From Gammaproteobacteria bacterium (lineage in GTDB: Bacteria > Pseudomonadota > Gammaproteobacteria > Steroidobacterales > Steroidobacteraceae), in contig JASHYG010000091.1 of NCBI GenBank assembly GCA_030043215.1, forward strand, positions 1-6,861: a stretch of 6,861 bases of DNA. Reading direction: 5' to 3'. A model generated the notes under the pieces. The model had not been told where the DNA came from. It did not search any database and worked only from the letters and a program-made list of their open reading frames with translations. Positions 1 to 5,030 of this stretch are shown piece after piece. Numbering within the stretch: position 1 is the first letter of the stretch; every line of letters begins with the position of its first letter. The position numbers and the translations under genes were made by a program.

Positions 1-175
1 CCCAGTCGGCCAGCCAGCTCCTCTGAGACCGTAGAGCCGGAAGCGCCGGGGCGGGCCCGCGGCAACCGGCACGCGACCGCTCCCCGGCGAGCGCTGGGGC
101 GAGCCCGCCTGCGTGACCCATCTGTCACCGCCGCGCGACCGACTTCGTAACGAGCCCGAGCCTAGACTCGGTGCC
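1..175. other. Upstream region of cysB, no gene recognised
   Basis: This very GC-rich stretch precedes the cysB start. I see no convincing coding region, RNA gene or sigma-70 promoter. Several short GC-rich self-complementary runs occur (for example around 50-62 and 84-100), as expected by chance at this composition. The cysB frame stays open back to a GTG at 113, but those 21 extra residues do not resemble CysB. The bases before the GTG at 176 hold no strong Shine-Dalgarno sequence, so translation could depend on a leader or on local structure. Confidence 0.4.
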
Positions 176-1150
176 GTGAAACTCCAGCAGCTTCGCTTCC
201 TGGCGGCAGTCGTACAGAACGAGCTCAATATCACCGCCGCCGCCGCCAAGCTGTGCGCCACGCAGCCGGCGGTGAGCAAGCAGTTGAAGCTGCTCGAAGA
301 CGAGCTCGGCTTCAATATCTTCGTCCGCACCGGGCGGACGCTGGCGAGCGTCACCCAGCCCGGGGAGCGGGTCGTGACCCACGCGCTCAAGATCCTGCGC
401 GAGGCGCAGAACATCAAGGGTGTCTCCGACGAGTTCAAGCACGCGGGCCGGGGGAGTCTCTCGATCGGCACGACGCACACCCAGGCGCGCTACGTCTTGC
501 CGCCGGTGATCAAGCAGTTCCGCTCGAAGTACCCGAGCGTGCAGTTCCACCTCCATCAGGGAACCTCCGAGCAGCTCGCGGAGATGGCTAAGACCGATCG
601 GATCGAGTTCGCCATCGCGACCGGATCGCAGGACCTGTTCGGCAGGCTCGCGCTGCTGCCCTGCTATCAATGGCACCGCCGCATCATCGTGCCGCGCGAC
701 CACCCGCTCGCCACGGTGCGCAAGCCGGCGCTGCGGCAGCTCGCCGAGTTTCCGATCGTGACGTACGTATTCAGCTTTGCCGGCTCCTCATCGCTCCACG
801 AGACATTCGCGAAGGCGGGCCTGCGCGCCAACGTGGCGCTCACGGCACGCGACGCCGATGTCATCAAGACGTACGTGCGCGTGGGTCTCGGCGTCGGGAT
901 CGTCGCGAGCGTGGCGCTCGACGGCGAGGAGGATGCGGATCTCGTCTCCCTCGATGCCTCGCACCTGTTCCCCGTCCACACCACCTGGATAGGATTCACT
1001 CGAGGCGGGCTGCTCCGCAGCTACATGTACGATTTCATGCAGCTGCTCGCGCCGCACCTCACGCGCAGGATGGTCGACCGGGCGGCGGCGTGCGAGACCC
1101 AGGAGGGGGTCGACGCGCTGTTCGCCGGAATCGAGCTGCCCGCGCGCTAG
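176..1150 (+). CDS. cysB: CysB-type LysR-family transcriptional regulator
   Basis: Cytoplasmic DNA-binding regulator of sulfate assimilation. In the known family it is a tetramer that activates cys genes with N-acetylserine (or O-acetylserine) and is antagonised by sulfide or thiosulfate. The GTG at 176 gives 324 residues, the length of E. coli CysB, and the N-terminus MKLQQLRF matches it. A GTG at 113 would add 21 unrelated residues. The winged helix-turn-helix lies at about residues 1-60 (ITAAAAKLCATQPAVSKQ), followed by a linker helix and a periplasmic-binding-protein-like effector domain (about 93-295). The effector signature TTHTQARY (Thr100, Thr102, Gln103), Thr149 and Trp166 are present at the E. 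coli positions. Residue 202, Thr in E. coli, is Ala here. The C-terminal RSYMYDF and APHLT blocks are conserved. The gene is convergent with the peroxiredoxin-like gene, 9 bp apart. Cbl, a close paralog, is the main alternative, but the C-terminal match favours CysB. Confidence 0.93.
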   Translation: MKLQQLRFLAAVVQNELNITAAAAKLCATQPAVSKQLKLLEDELGFNIFVRTGRTLASVTQPGERVVTHALKILREAQNIKGVSDEFKHAGRGSLSIGTTHTQARYVLPPVIKQFRSKYPSVQFHLHQGTSEQLAEMAKTDRIEFAIATGSQDLFGRLALLPCYQWHRRIIVPRDHPLATVRKPALRQLAEFPIVTYVFSFAGSSSLHETFAKAGLRANVALTARDADVIKTYVRVGLGVGIVASVALDGEEDADLVSLDASHLFPVHTTWIGFTRGGLLRSYMYDFMQLLAPHLTRRMVDRAAACETQEGVDALFAGIELPAR

Positions 1151-1159
1151 CGGAGCGCC

Positions 1160-1744
1160 TCAAGCGGCCGATTGGGCCTGAAAGGCTCCCTGCCAGTACT
1201 TCCGCGGCCAAGCCGACGAATATTCCGTCTCCACGCCGGCAGGGGGCCTCTGCGGCACATGCGTGTCCCGCAGAGCGCCGGCCCAGCGCACGAAGTCGAG
1301 GGGGGAGGGGAGACGGTCCCGTGCGCCATAGGCGTAGGTCTTGCGCCGCCTGAGCGACGCGTCGACGATCATGACGAATCGCTGGGCCGTGCTCTCGATG
1401 TCGTCCTGCAGACGCCGTGCCGAGAAGTCCGGGGAATCCGGACGGCGGGCCGCCGGATCGTACAGCCGCAGCGCGCGGGCGTCGCCGGTGAGCTCGGTGA
1501 CCCAGCCGCAGTCGAGCGGCCGTCCGGGTTTTGCGACCGCGAGCGGTCGAATGCGCGAGGCGGTGAACGCGGGCCGCGCGAGCGCGACCCACCGATCCAG
1601 CTCGAGCTCGCAGCCGACGAAGTCCTCCGGATGCGAGTAGAGGATCGCCCAGTCGTCCTGCAGCCATTCGCTCAACGACAAAGCCGAGCCGGCGAGGTCG
1701 CCGCCGCCGATGATCGGATGTCCCGTCAGCACCAACGTCGCCAT
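1160..1744 (-). CDS. Peroxiredoxin-like (AhpC/TSA-fold) protein with altered active site
   Basis: A 194-residue cytoplasmic protein without signal peptide or membrane segment. The thioredoxin-fold peroxiredoxin pattern is visible: a beta strand leading into YSHPEDF (residues 36-42), Cys45 where the peroxidatic cysteine should lie, and R-x5-D in RFVMIVD (Arg122 to Asp128), matching the conserved Arg and strand of 1-Cys (Prx6-type) enzymes. The canonical loop is P-x3-T-x2-C. Here it reads PEDFVGC, one residue shorter and without the catalytic Thr. It may therefore be a divergent peroxidase or a non-catalytic relative. The region after residue 160 (Trp and Tyr rich) is not recognisable. The ATG at 1744 is supported by AGGAGG nine bases upstream. 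The gene is 147 bp downstream of the SDR gene on the same strand and convergent with cysB. The fold assignment is fairly secure; peroxidase activity is uncertain. Confidence 0.72.
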   Translation of the reverse strand: MATLVLTGHPIIGGGDLAGSALSLSEWLQDDWAILYSHPEDFVGCELELDRWVALARPAFTASRIRPLAVAKPGRPLDCGWVTELTGDARALRLYDPAARRPDSPDFSARRLQDDIESTAQRFVMIVDASLRRRKTYAYGARDRLPSPLDFVRWAGALRDTHVPQRPPAGVETEYSSAWPRKYWQGAFQAQSAA

Positions 1745-1753
1745 GTCGGAGAG

Positions 1754-1759
1754 CCTCCT
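1754..1759 (-). promoter_or_regulatory. Shine-Dalgarno sequence of peroxiredoxin-like gene
   Basis: AGGAGG on the minus strand, nine bases before the ATG at 1744. This fixes the start of the peroxiredoxin-like gene and indicates strong independent translation. Confidence 0.7.
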
Positions 1760-1838
1760 CGAGCCGGTGCGGGCTCAGGATCGAGCCCGTATGGGAGGCA
1801 GTCTCGGCTGGGCGCGGTAGGATGTCAGTCGAAAGGTG

Positions 1839-1855
1839 GTTATGTCTAGGTTATG
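1839..1855. repeat. Direct repeat GGTTATG, 10-bp period
   Basis: GGTTATG occurs at 1839-1845 and again at 1849-1855, exactly one helical turn apart, in the AT-richer part of the 147-bp gap between the SDR stop and the peroxiredoxin-like start. This is where a promoter for the peroxiredoxin-like gene would lie. It could be a regulator binding site, but two 7-bp copies can occur by chance. Confidence 0.3.
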
Positions 1856-1891
1856 ACGCCCGTTTCCCGGTCTTGCGCCCGGGGTGCGGCG

Positions 1892-2590
1892 TCAGAACCT
1901 CTCCACCCACGGGCGCAGCTCGACCTCCCAGGTCCAGGCGCTTCGGTCCTGCCGCAGGATGTCGAGATACGTTCGCGCGATGGCATCAGGGTCGAGCAGC
2001 GAGTCTGGCGCATCCGCGGGGATCGGCCGTGAGGCGCTGCGGATGCCGCCGTCGATCACGAAGTGAGCCACGTGGATGCCGCGGGGAGCGAGCTCGCGGG
2101 CCAAGCTCTGGGCGAGGCCACGCAGCGCAAACTTCCCCATCGCAAAGGGTGCCGATTGCGGATAGCCCTTGATACTCGCCGAGGCGCCCGTGAACAGGAT
2201 GGCACCGGAGCCTCTCGGAAGCATCCGGCGCGCGGCCTGCTGCGCTACCAGAAATCCGCCATAAGCGGTCGCCTCGAGAGCGGCTCTCACGGCGGTTGCG
2301 TCGAGCTCCACGAAAGGCCCTCGCAACCGTCCGCTTGCGTTGTAGATGACCACATCGGGCGCACCCAGACGGCTTTCCACCAGCTGGAATGCGGCGTCGA
2401 CGCTCGCAGGGCTCGCAGCATCGGTGCTGACCGGCAACGCTCCGATCTCCACGGCGAGAGGCTCGAGCTTGGCCGGGTTACGGGCGCCCAGAGCGACCTG
2501 TATGCCCTCCGCGCGCAGCAGTCGCGCCAATGAGGCGCTGAGGCCGCTGCCGGCGCCGACGATGAATGCCGTCCGGTGGTCGTTTGCCAT
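1892..2590 (-). CDS. SDR-family (short-chain dehydrogenase/reductase-like) protein with Phe replacing the catalytic Tyr
   Basis: A 232-residue Rossmann-fold protein, close to the usual SDR length. An N-terminal beta strand and glycine-rich loop VGAGSGLS (residues 11-18) would hold NAD(P), but the last Gly of TGxxxGxG is Ser. NASG (84-87) replaces NNAG. The active-site region GASAS (135-139) leads to FAMGK, so the general-acid Tyr is Phe149 while Lys153 is kept. The usual helix-4 Asn position appears to be Thr108. The block KFALRGLAQSLARELAPRGIHV is strongly SDR. This fits the classical-SDR subgroup I remember as SDR_c10, described with an incomplete glycine motif and Phe for Tyr, so the change is probably a family trait rather than damage. 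Substrate is unknown. The ATG at 2590 gives a normal N-terminus; its ribosome binding site is weak. Same strand as the peroxiredoxin-like gene, possibly co-transcribed. Confidence 0.88.
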   Translation of the reverse strand: MANDHRTAFIVGAGSGLSASLARLLRAEGIQVALGARNPAKLEPLAVEIGALPVSTDAASPASVDAAFQLVESRLGAPDVVIYNASGRLRGPFVELDATAVRAALEATAYGGFLVAQQAARRMLPRGSGAILFTGASASIKGYPQSAPFAMGKFALRGLAQSLARELAPRGIHVAHFVIDGGIRSASRPIPADAPDSLLDPDAIARTYLDILRQDRSAWTWEVELRPWVERF

Positions 2591-2610
2591 GGCGAAGCTA
2601 TCGCTGGATG

Positions 2611-2628
2611 TGATTGGGAATCATTGTA
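2611..2628 (-). promoter_or_regulatory. Possible promoter -10 element and overlapping dyad upstream of the SDR gene
   Basis: On the minus strand TACAAT (2623-2628) resembles a sigma-70 -10 box, 32 bp before the SDR start codon, in a locally AT-richer patch. No good -35 hexamer is seen at 16-18 bp. Immediately downstream and sharing one base is a perfect dyad TGATT-N3-AATCA (2611-2623), placed where a bound protein would block transcription initiation. The pairing of the two signals is suggestive only. Confidence 0.3.
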
Positions 2629-2713
2629 GCGGCAATCTAATGCCGAACGGGAATGGGCGCAGAGCGAACCGTTGTTTGTGTTCCGCCGCGAGCGGGATAT
2701 CGTATCTATGGGC

Positions 2714-2785
2714 GCCGGGACGGCGAATGACTCGCGCTGATTGAACCTTCCCCTAGTTCGAGAATGCATTCATTCCCGTCCCGGC
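2714..2785. repeat. 72-nt imperfect inverted repeat in intergenic region
   Basis: GCCGGGACGG at 2714-2723 is matched by its exact complement at 2776-2785. The pairing continues with GAATGA (2725-2730) against TCATTC (2770-2775) after a single bulged base, giving about 16 pairs. CTCG (2731-2734) and CGAG (2759-2762) can extend the stem across an internal loop. It lies 84 bp after the stop of the 58-residue gene and 124 bp before the SDR start. A transcript read from either strand could fold into a long hairpin. It is tRNA-sized but has no T-loop or anticodon arm. No U-tract follows, so it is not a textbook terminator. Confidence 0.5.
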
Positions 2786-2840
2786 AGCCCACCATACGCT
2801 CCGGTGAGCTCGTGCATCGAGATTGTCGTGACGGCGGGCC

Positions 2841-2855
2841 GCGGGCACCGCCCGC
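2841..2855. repeat. Short GC-rich hairpin after the 58-residue gene
   Basis: GCGGGC-ACC-GCCCGC forms a 6-bp all-GC stem with a 3-nt loop, 13 bp beyond the stop of the small minus-strand gene. No T-run follows on the minus strand, so it could pause or protect the transcript end rather than act as a standard intrinsic terminator. Such hairpins are common by chance at this GC content. Confidence 0.3.
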
Positions 2856-2868
2856 TCGAGCGATACCG

Positions 2869-3045
2869 CTACAGGTCGCGCTCCATCGCGCGGTCGATCG
2901 CGGCGCGCGGCGTTCGGCCCTGAAGATAAAAGTTCTGCCACGACGGCCAATCGACATCGTCCAGGGAAATGTTGCGCAGAACCTCTTGGAAGTCCTGACT
3001 CAACAGCGTCAAGACTTCGCGCTGCCATTGTGTCCAGCTCTGCAT
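2869..3045 (-). CDS. Small Trp-rich conserved-looking hypothetical protein (58 aa)
   Basis: A 58-residue, probably cytoplasmic and largely helical protein. The frame stays open upstream to 3141, but the ATG at 3045 has GGAGG nine bases before it, and the upstream residues (Arg-rich) look non-coding. Four tryptophans occur in pairs (Trp4/Trp7 and Trp33/Trp36). The acidic segment LDDVDWPSW (28-36) is followed by NFYLQGRTPRAAIDRAMERDL, which looks like a conserved C-terminal motif. I recall similar short hypothetical proteins in proteobacteria but cannot name a family or function. There are no cysteines, signal peptide or membrane segment. It lies 120 bp downstream of the five-cysteine gene on the same strand and may share its transcript, though the hairpin at 3144-3167 separates them. 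Confidence 0.75.
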   Translation of the reverse strand: MQSWTQWQREVLTLLSQDFQEVLRNISLDDVDWPSWQNFYLQGRTPRAAIDRAMERDL

Positions 3046-3054
3046 GGCGATGAT

Positions 3055-3059
3055 CCTCC
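3055..3059 (-). promoter_or_regulatory. Shine-Dalgarno sequence deciding the start of the 58-residue gene
   Basis: GGAGG on the minus strand, nine bases upstream of the ATG at 3045. It identifies the internal ATG as the start, in preference to the longer open frame reaching 3141. Confidence 0.65.
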
Positions 3060-3143
3060 GTGCCCGGCTCTCGGACCGGCGCCGCTCGCGGTCTTGCGTA
3101 AACGGTATGCAGAGTCTCACGAAATGCGGCTCTGCGGGCAAAT

Positions 3144-3167
3144 GAAATGTGGCGATGACGCCATTTC
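3144..3167 (-). terminator. Weak hairpin at the end of the yeiH / Cys-protein pair
   Basis: On the minus strand GAAATGGCG pairs with CGCCACATTTC around a TCAT loop, a 9-bp stem with a two-base bulge, beginning inside the stop codon of the 90-residue gene. The following bases (ATTTG) are only mildly T-rich. It could be a weak terminator or attenuator limiting read-through into the 58-residue gene. Confidence 0.3.
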
Positions 3168-3438
3168 AAATGACCTTGACCGATTGTGTGTAACGAAGTC
3201 TTGCAGGCGAGCGCGGCTCGAAGTCCGCGCACCGGCAATCAGCGGAAAGATAGCGCCCGCGGATCTCGCACAGCCCATCCTCGGCCCGGGCGGCCCCGTA
3301 TCCCGATCCCATCACCTTGAGCCCCGGGATCGCCCCTTCGAGCGACTCCGGCGCGTTGTCGAAATGGCGGCAGGCCGCGCAGCGTGGCGCAGTCGCCACG
3401 TCAGGGAATGCCATCGGAGGAATGCGTCCGGCGCTCAT
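3166..3438 (-). CDS. Small five-cysteine protein, putative metal or Fe-S binding, coupled to yeiH
   Basis: A 90-residue protein of unknown function. The ATG at 3438 overlaps the yeiH stop as ATGA, a standard sign of translational coupling. The open frame extends to 3612, but that part overlaps yeiH and is its shadow. A second Met at residue 9 (3414) is a possible alternative start. Five cysteines are arranged as CAAC (Cys20, Cys23), Cys57 and CRC (Cys68, Cys70). Between them are conserved-looking blocks HFDNAPESLEGAIPGLKVMGSG (around 25-46) and ARAEDGLCEIR (50-60). The C-x2-C ... C-x10-C-x-C spacing suggests a zinc or iron-sulfur site or a redox role, which is inference. There is no signal peptide or membrane segment, so a cytoplasmic partner or accessory to the YeiH transporter is plausible. 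I do not recognise a named family. Confidence 0.75.
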   Translation of the reverse strand: MSAGRIPPMAFPDVATAPRCAACRHFDNAPESLEGAIPGLKVMGSGYGAARAEDGLCEIRGRYLSADCRCADFEPRSPARLRYTQSVKVI

Positions 3439-4826
3439 TGTCCGAGCGCCGTCCAGAAGTTTGCGAAAACCTGGGTCGACAAAATGAAGCCGAGGATCAC
3501 GTTCACCACCACACCGGCGGTGAACGCGTAGAACGGCCTGGCGCCCGCCTTGGCAAAGTCGGCGAAGCGGGTCGTGAGGCCGATGCTGAGGAAGCAGAAG
3601 GCGAACGCCCAAGTGCGCAGGCCCGTCACCGGGTCGACCAGCTTCGGGACGACACTCGCCTTGTACCCGGCGTAGTCGTAGCCGTGCGAGATCGCGGTGG
3701 TGACGAGCGAGGCGATCAGGAAGCCGACCACGAACTTCGGGAAGCGGCGCCAGATCTCGCCGGCGCCGGCGTGACTCTCAACGCCCGTAGCCTCCCAGCG
3801 CGTGGTCGCGACGATGGACAGCACGAGCGCCCAGATGCCGATCCAGATATCACGGCCGATGACCTTCATCAGCGTGTAGGCGTTGATCGCGGCGTCGGCG
3901 TGTCCCGTGATGCCGGAGACGTGTCCGGCGTAATCGCCGTAGGTCTGTGCGGCCGCGAGGCCCGCAGCGTCGGCGAATTCGGATGTGCCGATCCACGCGC
4001 CCGCAACGCCGGTCGCCAGGTGCAGCGCCCGGGAGATCAGCGGCAATGCGAAGATGAACACGATGGCCCAGAGGATCACGAGCGAGATCGCGATCGGCGC
4101 GTGCTCCTTCTTGGCTCCGACCGCACCGGCGATGGCGATCGAGCCCGATACGCCGCAGACGGCTCCGCCGGCGCCGAGCGTTGCAGCCAACCGGCGGTCG
4201 AGACCCAGGCGCTTGCCGACCACGAAGATCGTGCCGAACGTCGCGAGAGACACGATCGCCGCCTGGGCGACGGCGACCGGGCCCGCCCAGAGAATCAGCG
4301 TGAACGGCAGGCCCCCGCCGAGCAGCACGATCCCGATCTTGATGTAGAACTCCACGCGGAAGCCGGTTTGCAGCCAGGCCGGAAGCCGGGTGGTGTTCGC
4401 GATCAGCAACCCGAGTGCGAGCGCCACGAGCGGCGGCTCCAGGTTGTAGTAGTGCGCCCTGTCCCACTGCCCCAGCGCATAGATCAGGATCGAGACGAGG
4501 TAAACGAACAGGAACGACGGCAGGAACTGCGCCACCGGGATGCCCAGTGCGGCGACGGCGACGCTCAGAATGGCCGCCCACAACACGAACAGCGCGGCGT
4601 AACGCCCGGCATTGGCCGCCAACTGGTGTCCGAGCTCGGGCAACGTGTGCCACTTCCCGGGCGTGACGGCGAGCCAGCCGATGCTGGAGCCTGAGGCGAA
4701 CAGGATGACGGCGGCGGCCAGCAGGCCGAGGCCGATCCAAATTGCCCACCAGTCTTCCTTGGCAAATAGCTCGCGCCAGCCCTGCGACTGTTGAATGGAT
4801 GCAACCGATGAGGATGTGGATGCCAT
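3435..4826 (-). CDS. YeiH-family (UPF0324) membrane protein, putative sulfate/sulfite exporter
   Basis: An integral membrane protein of 463 residues with about 11-13 hydrophobic segments (roughly 29-46, 76-95, 101-118, 131-146, 162-203, 214-236, 244-262, 325-342, 364-381, 404-417, 433-451). The family core is visible: IKIGIVLLGGGLPF (162-175), GAGGAVCGVSGSIAIAGAVGAKKE (218-241), the following ISLVILWAIVFIFALPL helix, GAWIGTSEFADAAGLAAAQTYGD (276-298) and KVIGRDIWIG (321-330). YeiH-like proteins are annotated as putative sulfate exporters; transport of sulfur oxyanions is known mainly by inference and context. Common members are about 340 residues, so this is a long form with two extra N-terminal segments and a longer C-terminal half. 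The ATG at 4826 is preferred because a G-run sits eight bases upstream; a GTG at 4856 would add 10 residues. The stop overlaps the next gene (ATGA). Confidence 0.88.
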   Translation of the reverse strand: MASTSSSVASIQQSQGWRELFAKEDWWAIWIGLGLLAAAVILFASGSSIGWLAVTPGKWHTLPELGHQLAANAGRYAALFVLWAAILSVAVAALGIPVAQFLPSFLFVYLVSILIYALGQWDRAHYYNLEPPLVALALGLLIANTTRLPAWLQTGFRVEFYIKIGIVLLGGGLPFTLILWAGPVAVAQAAIVSLATFGTIFVVGKRLGLDRRLAATLGAGGAVCGVSGSIAIAGAVGAKKEHAPIAISLVILWAIVFIFALPLISRALHLATGVAGAWIGTSEFADAAGLAAAQTYGDYAGHVSGITGHADAAINAYTLMKVIGRDIWIGIWALVLSIVATTRWEATGVESHAGAGEIWRRFPKFVVGFLIASLVTTAISHGYDYAGYKASVVPKLVDPVTGLRTWAFAFCFLSIGLTTRFADFAKAGARPFYAFTAGVVVNVILGFILSTQVFANFWTALGQ

Positions 4827-4884
4827 CAGCCGAGCCCCCGCGGGAAAGACCCGCACGGCCGACAGGCTAGGTCAGGATGAAGAA

Positions 4885-4925
4885 CACTATCCACTACTAT
4901 TTGGGATAGTGGTCATGCTATTTGG
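4885..4925 (-). promoter_or_regulatory. Phased dyad cluster upstream of yeiH-family gene, likely operator
   Basis: An AT-rich island in GC-rich DNA, 59 bp upstream of the start codon. On the plus strand ACTAT occurs at 4886 and 4896 and its inverse ATAGT at 4906, exactly 10 bp apart; CTAT follows at 4918. These create nested dyads: CACTATCC (4885-4892) with GGATAGTG (4904-4911), and ACTAT-N5-ATAGT (4896-4910). CTATTTGG is directly repeated at 4897 and 4918, 21 bp apart. ATAG/CTAT half-sites in successive turns are typical of LysR-type regulators such as OxyR, but the spacings here do not match the OxyR 37-bp consensus. I cannot assign the regulator; the window's own CysB is a candidate. Confidence 0.55.
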
Positions 4926-4949
4926 TTTGATCGTTTGATTGGGATGCGT

Positions 4950-4962
4950 GTTGCGTCGCAAC
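4950..4962. repeat. 13-bp palindrome GTTGCG-T-CGCAAC
   Basis: Perfect 6-bp arms around a single central T, between the phased dyad cluster and the 15-bp hairpin. It could be an operator half of the control region or simply chance. Confidence 0.35.
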
Positions 4963-4967
4963 GCCAC

Positions 4968-5010
4968 CGCTCGACACCTCGCGGGGGACGCCCGTGCGAG
5001 GTGTCGAGCG
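4968..5010 (-). terminator. Perfect 15-bp stem-loop after the TlpA-like gene
   Basis: CGCTCGACACCTCGC (4968-4982) is the exact reverse complement of 4996-5010, with a 13-nt loop that can itself pair GGG with CCC. It starts 20 bp beyond the stop of the TlpA-like gene, where a terminator is expected. No T-run follows on either strand, so it is either a U-tract-less terminator or transcript-stabilising hairpin, or a DNA-level dyad. Its length and perfection make chance unlikely. Confidence 0.55.
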
Positions 5011-5030
5011 ATCGCGTCCGGCATCCGTTC

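Noticed and set aside
113..175. N-terminal extension of CysB from the GTG at 113
   Set aside because: The 21 extra residues do not resemble CysB, whereas the GTG at 176 gives exactly the family length and the MKLQQLRF start.
1144..1158. Terminator between cysB and the convergent peroxiredoxin-like gene
   Set aside because: Only a 5-bp GCGCT/AGCGC stem overlapping the cysB stop, without any T-run on either strand.
2671..2706. Plus-strand promoter (TTGTTT or TTGTGT with a TATC -10) in the intergenic region
   Set aside because: No plus-strand gene follows: the nearest ATG frame at 2708 stops after 10 codons, and the hexamers are weak.
2714..2786. Possible tRNA: 7-bp GCCGGGA/TCCCGGC acceptor-like stem over a tRNA-sized span
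   Set aside because: No T-arm with TTCRA loop next to the 3' strand, no anticodon stem and no CCA or tRNA-like D arm; treated as a plain inverted repeat.
3384..4694. Long plus-strand open frame (436 codons) opposite the yeiH-family gene
   Set aside because: Its product is a low-complexity Arg/Asp/Glu/Gly-rich string typical of the antisense of a GC-rich hydrophobic gene; the minus strand encodes a clear membrane protein family.
4885..4921. OxyR box upstream of the yeiH-family gene
   Set aside because: ATAG/CTAT elements are present but their order and spacing (10, 9 and 12 bp between starts) do not fit the OxyR consensus of alternating ATAG and CTAT at 11-bp steps; kept only as a generic operator.
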